9,905 bases of DNA from SXOA01 sp051004015. Its GTDB lineage: Bacteria; Planctomycetota; Planctomycetia; Pirellulales; Pirellulaceae. Below, piece by piece: positions 1 through 7,107 of the stretch. The number at the start of each line of letters is the position of its first letter. Position 1 is the stretch's first letter. The notes under the pieces are model-generated. The model ran no database searches and had not been told where the DNA came from. It worked only from the letters and a program-made list of their open reading frames with translations. The position numbers were made by a program, and so were the translations under genes. The stretch spans positions 1 to 9,905 of the forward strand of contig JBPCKT010000049.1 in assembly GCA_051004015.1 (NCBI GenBank), read 5' to 3'.

Positions 1-128
1 GTGATGGATTCGGTGCCTCCTTGGATGTCGATGCCGATGCCGGTGTCGCCGCCGGAGTTGGTGATGCGGTTCCGCTGGATGACGTTGCGGTGGCCGCAGA
101 AGCCGGGGCCGCGCTCGGGGCGGAACAA
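1..128 (-). CDS. Right-handed beta-helix protein, partial; N-terminus apparently missing
   Basis: Read on the minus strand, this stretch encodes residues such as NVIQRNRITNSGG followed by DTGIGIDIQGGTESI. This N-x-I-x-x-N-x-I and G-I-D-I-x-G pattern is that of right-handed parallel beta-helix (pectate-lyase/NosD-like) proteins, which in planctomycetes are usually secreted and bind or cut polysaccharide. The gene runs off the window at base 1. The frame is open upstream to a TGA near 450, but that part is antisense-frame shadow of the neighbouring gene. The only usable start codon is the TTG at 128. A start there gives no signal peptide and begins straight inside helix coils, so the fragment may be a 5'-truncated remnant, or a frameshift may hide the real beginning. 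The fold assignment is fairly safe; the gene boundary is not. Confidence 0.5.
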   Translation of the reverse strand, partial: MFRPERGPGFCGHRNVIQRNRITNSGGDTGIGIDIQGGTESI

Positions 129-159
129 TGTCGGGCGCCTGGCGGCGAGAGGGCCGTGC

Positions 160-960
160 TTACGGAGCGAGCGGGCTACTTTGGGCCGACAGCCAGTCGG
201 CGGCGGAGAAGCGGAGTTTGGATTGCTGTTTGGCGAGGGACTTGTTGAGGCTGGCGAGCAGCTTTTTGCGGTCCTCGGCGATCTTGTCTTCCAGCACTTC
301 CCGCACGCTGCTACTGAGGGATTTGACCAGCGGGCCGTCGAAGTGGCTGATGCGGCGGAGCTTGAATTCCAGGATGTCCAGGTCCGCCTTAGTGACGCGC
401 GGCTCCAGGGAGACGTCGGGGGGCCACTTGGCGGGGTCCAGCTTCATCGCCACGGCGAGCTCCGCCCGCAACCGCAGCCTGGCGTCGGCCTCCGCACTGA
501 GGCTGATGAGTTGCACGCCGTTTTCCCACTGGGTGTGGCGGCCCCAGACGCGGGCCGCGGCGATCACGGTCACGTCGCAGACGGCCAGGCTGTCCCGCTG
601 CCGCAGGTTGGCCACGCGGATTTCAAACTTGTGGTCGGGGTCGAGGAGCCGAATGCCGTATTTCCGCCAGGCCCCGTCGTTGGCGTCCTTGAAGCGGCGG
701 CGGGTTTCCAGTCGCAGGCCGTCGCGCTCCCATTTCCAACCGTCGAAGACGCGAGTGGTCTTGCCCCAGTTCTTGGTCTTTTCATACTTGTCGGGCAAGT
801 GCTCGCGGGCCAGGCGGGTGATGAGCTGCTGGAATCCGGGGGACGGGGTAAAGGGCTCGGCTGGAGGGGTCGGCTCCTCTTCGGCGGCAACGAGCGAGAA
901 GGCGCCGGGGCCAAGCGTGGCCGCGGTGAGTGCTAGCAGGAACTGGCGGCGAGGAAACAT
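160..960 (-). CDS. Secreted protein of unknown function (Tat-like or Sec signal peptide)
   Basis: A 266-residue protein that I do not recognise. I chose the ATG at 960 over an upstream start at 993, because it puts a clean signal peptide at the N-terminus: M-F-P-R-R-Q-F-L-L, a hydrophobic run, then S-L-V-A-A before an acidic E-E-E stretch (cleavage near residue 26). The twin arginine followed by x-F-L resembles a Tat signal, but Sec export is equally possible. The mature part is mixed charged/hydrophobic with no metal-binding or catalytic motif that I can name. It has a tryptophan-rich segment (W-G-K, W-K-W-E-R-D) near residues 65-80 and a Lys/Leu-rich, probably helical C-terminus (residues about 215-255). 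It lies 97 bp downstream of the rsmD-type gene on the same strand, so co-transcription is possible. No convincing Shine-Dalgarno is seen before the ATG. Confidence 0.75.
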   Translation of the reverse strand: MFPRRQFLLALTAATLGPGAFSLVAAEEEPTPPAEPFTPSPGFQQLITRLAREHLPDKYEKTKNWGKTTRVFDGWKWERDGLRLETRRRFKDANDGAWRKYGIRLLDPDHKFEIRVANLRQRDSLAVCDVTVIAAARVWGRHTQWENGVQLISLSAEADARLRLRAELAVAMKLDPAKWPPDVSLEPRVTKADLDILEFKLRRISHFDGPLVKSLSSSVREVLEDKIAEDRKKLLASLNKSLAKQQSKLRFSAADWLSAQSSPLAP

Positions 961-1057
961 AGCGCGGCCTGGAGAAGGTTGCCGAAGCAGCAAGGTTTAT
1001 CGACCTTGTTGGCATCCTTTACGCAGGCGATTTGCCGGCGGTTTAGCTGGCGTGACG

Positions 1058-1744
1058 CTATTCCTTCGTCGCCAGCCCGACGATCGCCGGACGATAGTTC
1101 CGCACGTCCCAGCGAGCCGGCTCAGGCAAGAGGCCAAAGTCCAGACGCTCATCGGCTTCGACCAGGAACAGGCTGCCTTCCGGCGCAGCCGACCAGAGCG
1201 TGGCGATCAACTCCAGCATGTCCGCCAGCCGCGAGACATAGAACTCGAACGGGGGAGAGCAGAAGACGAGCCAGCGGGCGGAAGGATTCAGATTGGCGTT
1301 CTTTCGAGGCCACAAGAAGGCGTCTCCGAAAACGACCTCGCATTTCTCTTCCACGCCCAGCGCCTTGGCATTCTGCTTGATGAGCTGGCTTGTGGGATAG
1401 TGCCGCTCAATCAGGGTGGCAGAGACAGCACCGCGGCTAATGGCTTCCAGCCCGAGCGCCCCCGTGCCAGCGAACAGATCGATGGCCTGAGTCCCGGCGA
1501 TGGCGGGGCCAACCAGATTGAATACCGATTCCCGCACCCGGTCCTTCATGGGCCGGGTTCGCAGGTCCCCACTGTATTCCAGCTGGCGATGGCGGAGCTT
1601 TCCGCCGATAATCCGCACTCCGGCGATTTCCCCGTCGGCCTCCTGGGAACGCCGCGGTGCGGATTTGGAAGGGCGTTTCTTGGGAGGTCGCGTCACGACA
1701 GGTCGGTTCCTCAGGGGGCACTTCGGCGGTATCGAGGGTGGCAC
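1058..1744 (-). CDS. rsmD: 16S rRNA (guanine(966)-N(2))-methyltransferase RsmD-type
   Basis: A predicted cytosolic SAM-dependent methyltransferase that modifies guanine 966 of 16S rRNA during 30S assembly. Family hallmarks, counted from the GTG at 1744: V-R-I-I-G-G (43-48), R-T-R-P-M-K-D-R-V-R-E-S-V-F-N (62-76), SAM-binding motif I D-L-F-A-G-T-G-A-L-G-L-E-A-I-S-R-G-A (89-106) and L-I-E-R (111-114). The usual motif IV, D/N-P-P-Y/F, reads S-P-P-F here (163-166), so the first catalytic-loop residue differs. Residues 1-42 are a Lys/Arg/Pro-rich extension. An in-frame GTG at 1618, with GGGGA 10 nt upstream, would give a canonical 186-residue protein starting at R-I-I-G-G. I keep the long start because such extensions seem common in planctomycetes (recollection), but the choice is uncertain. 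The gene is divergent from the isomerase operon. Confidence 0.87.
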   Translation of the reverse strand: MPPSIPPKCPLRNRPVVTRPPKKRPSKSAPRRSQEADGEIAGVRIIGGKLRHRQLEYSGDLRTRPMKDRVRESVFNLVGPAIAGTQAIDLFAGTGALGLEAISRGAVSATLIERHYPTSQLIKQNAKALGVEEKCEVVFGDAFLWPRKNANLNPSARWLVFCSPPFEFYVSRLADMLELIATLWSAAPEGSLFLVEADERLDFGLLPEPARWDVRNYRPAIVGLATKE

Positions 1745-1864
1745 GAACCGCCAGGAATATGCTTGCGTAGTAACACTTTACGTCCCCCCACCTTAATCAG
1801 TGGCGGGGACTATGTTAGTCTGGTTTTACCACCAAGCATCCATTGTCGGCATGGGAGTGTTTTT
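1745..1864. promoter_or_regulatory. Divergent intergenic region with small palindrome
   Basis: A 120-bp spacer between the divergent rsmD-type gene and the isomerase operon, so it must hold promoters for both directions. It contains a perfect 5-3-5 inverted repeat, GACTA-TGT-TAGTC, at 1808-1820. TATGTT inside it (1811-1816) is a fair -10 match (4 of 6), but no good -35 hexamer stands 16-18 bp upstream. GGGAG at 1853-1857 is the ribosome-binding site of the first isomerase gene, 7 nt from its ATG. No convincing ribosome-binding site is seen for the GTG at 1744. The promoter assignment is inference. Confidence 0.35.
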
Positions 1865-3124
1865 ATGATGCGTCGCTTTTCTCTCGCCGCCTGCGGGCTG
1901 ACCGCTCTCTTATGCAGCTGGTCGCCGGTAAACGCCCAAGAAGCAAAAGAGCCTTCCAAGACCCAGCCCGCGAAGACCCCGGCGGAAAAGTCCCCTCCCG
2001 CCAAGACGGCTGCGAAGCAGGAAACCGGCAAATCAGGCCAGAAGTCCGCTGGCGTGGAAGCTCCCCCGCTCCCGACTGGTGCCCGGGCTGAATTCGACAA
2101 GCAGATGGAAGATTGGAAGGTCATTCTCAAGAAGATGCGCGAGCTGCGGACCAACTTTCAAACCGCCAAAGACGACGAGCAAAAGAAGCTGACCGACGAG
2201 TTTGCGGCCGAGGTGGAAAAGGGACGGCAACTGCTTCCCAAACTCCGCGAGACCGCCCTGACCGCGTATCTCGAGACGGGCAGCGCCGACCCGCAACTGG
2301 AGCGGTTCCTGCTCAAGTTCACGGAGGATGCCGTGGCTCAGGATAATTTTGAAGAAGGGCTGCATCTGGCCAAAAAGCTGCTCGAAGCCGGCTGCACGGA
2401 AAAGCTGCTCCCGGGCGCTGCGGCCATTTGCGCCTTCTGCACCAACGACTACGCCGCGGCGGAAGGGTATTTCAAGACGGCCAACGAGAGCGGCATCTTC
2501 AGTGGTGGCGAGACCGAAATGGTCAAACTGGGCATGCAACTGTCGCCGTTGGTTTCGACAGAAAGGGTCCTCTGGGAAAAGGAGTTCGTTATCCGCAAAG
2601 CGGAAGAAGCCAAGGACGACCTGCCCCGCGTCAAGATGACCACCACAAAAGGGGTCATGGTAATCGAGCTGTTTGAGAACGAAGCGCCCGATACGGTCGG
2701 CAACTTCATTAGCCTGGTCGAGAAGAAATTCTACGACGATAAGACTTTCCACCGGGTGCTCAGCCACTTCATGGCCCAGGGCGGGGATCCCAAGGGGGAC
2801 GGCACCGGCGGGCCGGGCTATCAGATTTATTGTGAATGCCACAAGCCCGAATACCGGCGGCACTTCCGCGGCTGCCTGAGCATGGCCCACGCGGGACGCG
2901 ATACGGGGGGCTCGCAATTCTTTCTCACCTTCCGCCCCACGCCGGAACTCGACGGGCGGCACACCTGCTTCGGGCGAGTGATTGAAGGGATGGACGTGCT
3001 GGGAAAAATTCAACGACTCGACCCGGAAATGAAGGATCCCAATATTGTTCCCGACAAGATTGTCACCGCGGAGGTAGTGCGCAAACGGGACCACGCCTAC
3101 GCCCCGAAAAAAGTGGAACAGTAA
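1865..3124 (+). CDS. Exported cyclophilin-type peptidyl-prolyl cis-trans isomerase, paralogue 1
   Basis: 419 residues; predicted to catalyse cis-trans isomerisation of X-Pro bonds outside the cytoplasm. The ATG at 1865 (or the next codon, also ATG) follows GGGAG by 7 nt and opens a signal peptide ending V-N-A before Q25. Residues 25-65 are a Lys/Pro/Ala-rich linker. Residues about 70-250 are helical with TPR-like alanine-rich stretches. The cyclophilin domain starts near V256. It keeps F-H-R (295-297; R297 corresponds to the catalytic Arg of human CypA), F302-M303-x-Q305-G-G-D, Q351-F-F and L-D-G-R-H (362-366). The cyclosporin-binding Trp of CypA is not present, as is usual in bacteria. A C323-E-C325 pair sits in the loop after G-G-P-G-Y. 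It is first in a four-gene operon, 61 nt before a paralogue. The reading frame is open far upstream to 128, but that part is antisense to the rsmD-type gene and the secreted-protein gene. Confidence 0.92.
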   Translation: MMRRFSLAACGLTALLCSWSPVNAQEAKEPSKTQPAKTPAEKSPPAKTAAKQETGKSGQKSAGVEAPPLPTGARAEFDKQMEDWKVILKKMRELRTNFQTAKDDEQKKLTDEFAAEVEKGRQLLPKLRETALTAYLETGSADPQLERFLLKFTEDAVAQDNFEEGLHLAKKLLEAGCTEKLLPGAAAICAFCTNDYAAAEGYFKTANESGIFSGGETEMVKLGMQLSPLVSTERVLWEKEFVIRKAEEAKDDLPRVKMTTTKGVMVIELFENEAPDTVGNFISLVEKKFYDDKTFHRVLSHFMAQGGDPKGDGTGGPGYQIYCECHKPEYRRHFRGCLSMAHAGRDTGGSQFFLTFRPTPELDGRHTCFGRVIEGMDVLGKIQRLDPEMKDPNIVPDKIVTAEVVRKRDHAYAPKKVEQ

Positions 3125-3185
3125 TCAGGCACAGCGGGCAACAGGCGGTGGCCAGAGTTTAGCGAAACGAGCGGGGAGCACTTTC

Positions 3186-4526
3186 ATGAAGGTCGGCGCA
3201 TGCAGGTGGATGGTTACCTTGGCGATTGCCTTCTGTTGCGCTCTCGGGGCGCAAGCCCAGGATGCCAGGCAGCCCGCGGAGAAAACGCCGGTAAAGCCGG
3301 GGGAGAAGCCCGAAAAACCGGGGGAGAAGTCTGCCGCAAAACCGGTCGAAAAACCTGCGGAAAAACCCGCCGAAAAGCCTGCGGGAGCGGCTGACTTTCC
3401 AGCCATTCACAAGAAGTGGACCGAGGTTGACAAGCAGCTCGATGAATTGGGAGAGCAATATCAGCTGGCGGCTTCGTCCGAGGAGCGGGCTGTCCTGCGG
3501 CAGCGCTACCAGAAGCTTGTCACCCAAAGCGAGGAGTTATTGCCACAACTGCGGTCCTCGGCCCAAGCCGCGTTTGATGACGACCCCGGCAAAAGTGCGG
3601 ACGTGAACAAGATTCTGATAGGGATAATGGCGTATGACTATCGTCGCGACGACTATGATTCCGTGGGCAAGCTCGCCGAAAAGCTGCTTGCGGCGAAGGT
3701 AGAGGATCCGGTCGTGTATTCCCTCGGCGGAGTGGCCGCTTTCTTGGCAGACGATTACGACACGGCGGAAAAGTATCTTCCCCTGGCCGACAAAGCAGGC
3801 AAGCTCGACCCGGAGGGCAAGCAGTATTTCGCCGACCTCGCCAAAACCAAGGAGTTATGGGCCAAGGAGCAAACAATTCGGGCCAAAGAAAAGGAGGCGG
3901 ATGATCTACCCCGTGTAAAGCTCGAAACATCGAAGGGGATCATTGTCGTGGAGCTGTTCGAGAACGAGGCCCCGCAGACGGTTGGCAACTTTATCAATCT
4001 GGTCGAGAAAAAGTTCTACGACAAAACCACTTTCCACCGAGTGTTGTCCGGCTTCATGGCGCAGGGCGGAGACCCCGATGGGGACGGCACCGGCGGGCCC
4101 GGCTATGAAATTCCCTGCGAATGCTACCGCGAGGATCACCGGCTCCACTTCCAGGGCACGCTCAGCATGGCTCACTCCGGCAACAAGGACACGGGAGGCT
4201 CGCAGTTCTTCCTCACCTTCCGCCGCACGCCCCATTTGGACGGCAAGCACACGGCCTTCGGCCGCGTTGTCGAGGGCATGGACATCCTTCCCAAACTGCA
4301 GCGCCGCAACCCAGAGTTGGCCGGCCAGGGCACACCCCTGCCCGTGCCCGACAAGATCTTGAGCGCCACCGTCGTGAGAAAACGCGAGCACGAGTACGCT
4401 CCCACCAAAGTGGAAGCCAAGCCCCCGCCGTCGAAACTAGAACCTGGGAAGACCCCCTCCGGAAAATCGGCCCCGGACAAGTCGGCGCCGGGTGGAAAGA
4501 ACGGCAAAGCGGCGGGGAAATCGTGA
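3186..4526 (+). CDS. Exported cyclophilin-type peptidyl-prolyl cis-trans isomerase, paralogue 2
   Basis: 446 residues, the same layout as the preceding gene and clearly a tandem duplicate. GGGGAG at 3173-3178 lies 7 nt before the ATG. The signal peptide ends G-A-Q-A before Q25. A repetitive Glu-Lys-Pro linker fills residues 31-66, then helical TPR-like sequence including D-Y-R-R-D-D-Y and F-L-A-D-D-Y-D-T-A-E-K-Y. The cyclophilin domain begins at V244, with F283-H-R285 (catalytic Arg), F290-M-A-Q-G-G-D296, Q340-F-F and L-D-G-K-H. As in paralogue 1, a C311-E-C313 pair follows G-G-P-G-Y. Unlike paralogue 1 it has a Lys/Pro/Gly/Ser-rich C-terminal tail (about residues 409-446) that could contact cell-wall or surface polymers (inference). 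Its stop overlaps the start of the thioredoxin-like gene (TGATG at 4524-4528), which suggests translational coupling. Confidence 0.92.
   Translation: MKVGACRWMVTLAIAFCCALGAQAQDARQPAEKTPVKPGEKPEKPGEKSAAKPVEKPAEKPAEKPAGAADFPAIHKKWTEVDKQLDELGEQYQLAASSEERAVLRQRYQKLVTQSEELLPQLRSSAQAAFDDDPGKSADVNKILIGIMAYDYRRDDYDSVGKLAEKLLAAKVEDPVVYSLGGVAAFLADDYDTAEKYLPLADKAGKLDPEGKQYFADLAKTKELWAKEQTIRAKEKEADDLPRVKLETSKGIIVVELFENEAPQTVGNFINLVEKKFYDKTTFHRVLSGFMAQGGDPDGDGTGGPGYEIPCECYREDHRLHFQGTLSMAHSGNKDTGGSQFFLTFRRTPHLDGKHTAFGRVVEGMDILPKLQRRNPELAGQGTPLPVPDKILSATVVRKREHEYAPTKVEAKPPPSKLEPGKTPSGKSAPDKSAPGGKNGKAAGKS
3276..3383 (+). repeat. Degenerate Glu-Lys-Pro coding repeat
   Basis: Residues 31-66 of the second isomerase are built from short units of the type E-K-P-A, E-K-P-G and A-K-P-V. 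At DNA level the unit is about 12 nt, with variants of GAAAAACCTGCG and GAGAAGCCCGAA. It probably acts as an extended, flexible linker between the exported N-terminus and the folded part. Such tracts expand and shrink by slippage, so the length may vary between strains. Confidence 0.7.
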
Positions 4527-4984
4527 TGCTTCGCTGCGCCATCTCTTCTCCAGGGACGGGTTTTCTGGCCATCGGGACTTCCCCGAAGTCCGCTCGCCTC
4601 GTGCTTCTGTCCGCGCTGGCCTTGCTCCTCGCCGGCTGCGGGGGAGCGCCGCCGCCGGGAGTGATCGCCACGGCCGACCAGGGCAACTTTCGCCGCATCG
4701 TCGTGGACAGCAAGCGGCCCGTGCTGGTCGAGTTCTGGTCCCATTCCTGCGAGCCCTGCAAGGCGCTGGAGCCGCACCTGGCGGCCCTTGCCAGGGAGCA
4801 CCACGAGCTCTTGGTCGTCAAAGTCAATGCGGACGAAAATCAACCCCTGGTGGAGGATCTGGGTGTCCGCCTCTTGCCGACTCTGTTCGTCTATCAGGAT
4901 GGAGTGGCGATGCGCACCAAGGTTGGGGCGCCTCAGCCCGCCGAGCTGGCGGAACTCGTCTCCGCTTACGTCACTCCCAAGTGA
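4526..4984 (+). CDS. Thioredoxin-like lipoprotein
   Basis: 152 residues. An N-terminal hydrophobic stretch (25-37) ends in the lipobox L-A-G-C with C38 as the lipidation site, so the protein is predicted to be membrane-anchored and to face the periplasm. The mature part is a thioredoxin fold: V-L-V-E-F-W before the active-site C75-E-P-C78 (thioredoxin itself has C-G-P-C), K-V-N-A-D-E-N (99-105), the cis-proline loop L-L-P118-T-L-F-V and G-D-type turn residues near 126. It should reduce or exchange disulfides in extracytoplasmic proteins; the direction cannot be read from sequence. The ATG at 4526 overlaps the TGA of the preceding isomerase, with GGGGA 7 nt upstream. The 24-residue stretch before the hydrophobic core is longer than usual for a lipoprotein signal. 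No better start was found downstream. Confidence 0.9.
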   Translation: MLRCAISSPGTGFLAIGTSPKSARLVLLSALALLLAGCGGAPPPGVIATADQGNFRRIVVDSKRPVLVEFWSHSCEPCKALEPHLAALAREHHELLVVKVNADENQPLVEDLGVRLLPTLFVYQDGVAMRTKVGAPQPAELAELVSAYVTPK

Positions 4985-4989
4985 GCCGC

Positions 4990-6972
4990 ATGAATGCGTG
5001 GATCCCTTCTGACGCAACAATGCTTCTCGCGGGTCTCGGTGACCATCTGCCGCCGTCGGTCGTGCTGGCCTGCGGCACTTTCCTGCTCTGCCTGTGGCTG
5101 CTCGCTTTGGGGGGCTGCGTCGGCAGCTTCTTGAACGTTGTGGTCTATCGACTGCCTCTGGGAAGAAACGTCGTCTATCCCGCTTCGCGCTGCCCCCGCT
5201 GCGGACACTCCATCCGTCTCTGGCATAACCTGCCCATCCTGGGCTGGCTGCTGCTCCGGGGCAAATGCCGCGACTGCAAAGCCCCCATCTCGGCCCGCTA
5301 TCCTTTCGTCGAATTCCTGATGGCGGCCATCTTCGTCGGCGTGGCGATGGTCCTGGTCGAGTCGCTCGCTGGATTGCAAGCGACACTTTGGACCAGCCGC
5401 GGTGCCGGCGAGCCGCAACTCACCTCCTGGGATCCGATTCCTTTTTGGACCGCCTTTTCGCTGCTGATGCTGCTGCTGGCCACGCTCCTGGGCGCGGCGC
5501 TCATCGACTTTGACCGGCAGCGAGTGCCGAGGACCCTATTCCTGCCGATCATCGTCGCGGGAATCTGTCTGCCCCTCGTTTGGCCGGACCTGCGTCCGCT
5601 CTCCGCCTGGCATGCCTGGAAGCTCGGCGGCTGGCAAGCAGCGCTAGTCGATGGCGTACTTGGCGCTCTCCTGGGAGCGGTGCTCGGCCTGGCCGTCTCG
5701 GCCGGCTGGAAAATCACCAGCCGCCGCTGGCCCACTTTCCGCCCGGTGCTCCTGCTGATGACGCTCGGACTCGTCCTCGGCTGGCAGATGGCGCTGCTAG
5801 TCACATTGTTCGCGGCCATCGCGGCGGTGCTGGTTCTCGGCCTGTCGCGCGCGCTGGGAAGCGAGAGAGTCTTTCCTTGGCCCGCCTGGCTGCTGGTGAT
5901 GGCAATCCTTCTTCCCTGCCTCGCCGCGGCGGACTTACTGCCGCTCGCGTCCCTCACCCGGCCAATCCCGGCGATGGCGGCGCTCATTCTCGTGAACAGC
6001 ACGGTCGCCATTCTCGCCCTCAGCGCCACCTTCGCCCAGCTCCTGCCCCTCGGCTACCATGACCGCAAGGCCCGCATCTTTCCCCTGGAGGTCTCTTTCG
6101 AGACGGTCCCCATGCACGACGACGAGCGCCTGAAGAACATCGAGGCCATCGAGAAGTCGCGGAGCTACAAGCTCGCTGCCGACGACACCGAATTCCTGCA
6201 GCGCCCGGAGCTCCGCCCGGTCCGCCTGCAGCTCGAGCTTCTCAAGCCGGAGATGATCCTTTCGGAGAACAAAATCAGCTCCACGATTGTGGTCTTTGGC
6301 GGCACGCAGATTGTCGAGCGACCCTTCGCGGAAGCTCGCCTGGCAGCCGCCCGCGCGGCGCTCGAGCAATCCCCCGGCGACGCCGCGCTGGCCCGAGCGG
6401 TGTCCCGCGCCGAGCGTATTCTGGAGAAGGCCCACTACTATGATGCCGCCCGCGAGTTCTCCCGCATCTGCTCCTCCGCCTGCCAGCTCGACGAGCGCTG
6501 CGACTATGTCGTCATCACCGGCGGCGGCCCCGGCATCATGGAAGCCGCCAACCGCGGTGCCCAGGAGATCGGCTGCAAGAGCATCGGCCTGAACATCACG
6601 CTCCCCGAGGAGCAAACGCCCAACCCCTACATCACGCCGGACCTGTGCTTCCAGTTCCACTACTTCGCCATCCGCAAGATGCACTTCCTGATGCGGGCCA
6701 AGGCCCTGGTCGCCTTCCCCGGCGGCTTCGGCACGCTCGACGAGCTGTTCGAGGTGCTGACCCTCAAGCAAACCAAGCGGATGCAGGACGTGCCGGTCAT
6801 CCTCTACGGCCGCGCCTACTGGGACCAGCTCGTCAACTTCCAGTTCCTGGCCGACGAAGGAGTCATCGGCGACCATCATCTGCAGCTCATCGAGTACGCC
6901 GAAAGCCCGCAGGAAGCCTGGGACATCATCTCCCGCCACTACCATCACGACGGCGAGCGGCATGTGGACTGA
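4990..6972 (+). CDS. Fusion: prepilin-peptidase-like membrane domain + LOG-family domain
   Basis: 660 residues in one frame. Residues about 1-350 resemble type IV prepilin peptidases (family A24): G-S-F-L-N-V-V-V-Y-R-L-P, two zinc-type pairs C68-P-R-C71 and C93-R-D-C96, R-Y-P-F-V-E-F-L, and an A-L-I-D173-F-D-R-Q-R-V-P segment with the first catalytic Asp, in roughly eight hydrophobic segments. The second catalytic motif, G-x-G-D-x-K/L, is not seen; the place reads R-W-P-T-F-R-P-V-L-L-L. Residues about 375-660 are a LOG-family Rossmann domain (nucleoside-5'-monophosphate phosphoribohydrolase type): G-G-G-P-G-I-M-E (511-518), R-K-M-H-F-L-M-R-A-K and P577-G-G-F-G-T-L-D-E585. An internal ATG at 6112 (M375) could start a separate 286-residue LOG protein, but GGAGG lies 20 nt upstream, too far for a normal site. 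The ATG at 4990 is 5 nt after the thioredoxin-like stop; a GTG at 4981 is in frame. Confidence 0.85.
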   Translation: MNAWIPSDATMLLAGLGDHLPPSVVLACGTFLLCLWLLALGGCVGSFLNVVVYRLPLGRNVVYPASRCPRCGHSIRLWHNLPILGWLLLRGKCRDCKAPISARYPFVEFLMAAIFVGVAMVLVESLAGLQATLWTSRGAGEPQLTSWDPIPFWTAFSLLMLLLATLLGAALIDFDRQRVPRTLFLPIIVAGICLPLVWPDLRPLSAWHAWKLGGWQAALVDGVLGALLGAVLGLAVSAGWKITSRRWPTFRPVLLLMTLGLVLGWQMALLVTLFAAIAAVLVLGLSRALGSERVFPWPAWLLVMAILLPCLAAADLLPLASLTRPIPAMAALILVNSTVAILALSATFAQLLPLGYHDRKARIFPLEVSFETVPMHDDERLKNIEAIEKSRSYKLAADDTEFLQRPELRPVRLQLELLKPEMILSENKISSTIVVFGGTQIVERPFAEARLAAARAALEQSPGDAALARAVSRAERILEKAHYYDAAREFSRICSSACQLDERCDYVVITGGGPGIMEAANRGAQEIGCKSIGLNITLPEEQTPNPYITPDLCFQFHYFAIRKMHFLMRAKALVAFPGGFGTLDELFEVLTLKQTKRMQDVPVILYGRAYWDQLVNFQFLADEGVIGDHHLQLIEYAESPQEAWDIISRHYHHDGERHVD

Positions 6973-7011
6973 CCGGGTGGCACGCCGCCGACCTGGCGTA
7001 GGAGTGAAGGC

Positions 7012-7035
7012 TAAGCCGGGCTGACGGCGGGCTTA
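7012..7035. terminator. Possible terminator stem-loop after the operon
   Basis: TAAGCC (7012-7017) pairs with GGCTTA (7030-7035) across a 12-nt GC-rich loop, 40 bp past the stop of the fusion gene. There is no T-run after it, so it is not a canonical intrinsic terminator. It could be an RNA 3' end structure or a dispersed palindromic repeat instead. Confidence 0.3.
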
Positions 7036-7107
7036 CCCAAACCCCTAAGCTTCGATCCGACTCGGGTGCTCGGCAGCGGGTTATAAGCGGCTGATAAGTC
7101 CGCAATT

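Noticed and set aside
1..936. 311-residue plus-strand open frame
   Set aside because: It is opposite the secreted-protein gene and the beta-helix fragment, with low-complexity composition typical of antisense frames in GC-rich DNA.
991..1008. Inverted repeat CAAGGT-TTATCG-ACCTTG between the two minus-strand genes, considered as a terminator
   Set aside because: No T-run follows on the minus strand and the stem is only 6 bp; it is noted as a palindrome but not supported as a terminator.
128..1864. In-frame upstream extension of the first isomerase giving a 998-residue protein
   Set aside because: The extension is antisense to two well-supported minus-strand genes, has no domain of its own, and the true start has a ribosome-binding site and signal peptide.
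2033..3094. 353-residue minus-strand open frame
   Set aside because: Antisense shadow of the first isomerase; no motif, and the plus-strand domain evidence is decisive.
4172..5386. 404-residue minus-strand open frame crossing three plus genes
   Set aside because: It spans the ends of the isomerase, the thioredoxin-like gene and the start of the fusion gene, all with firm motifs on the plus strand.
5935..6963. 342-residue minus-strand open frame
   Set aside because: Antisense to the LOG domain with its conserved motifs; composition is Val/Gly/Ala/Asp-rich as expected of a shadow.
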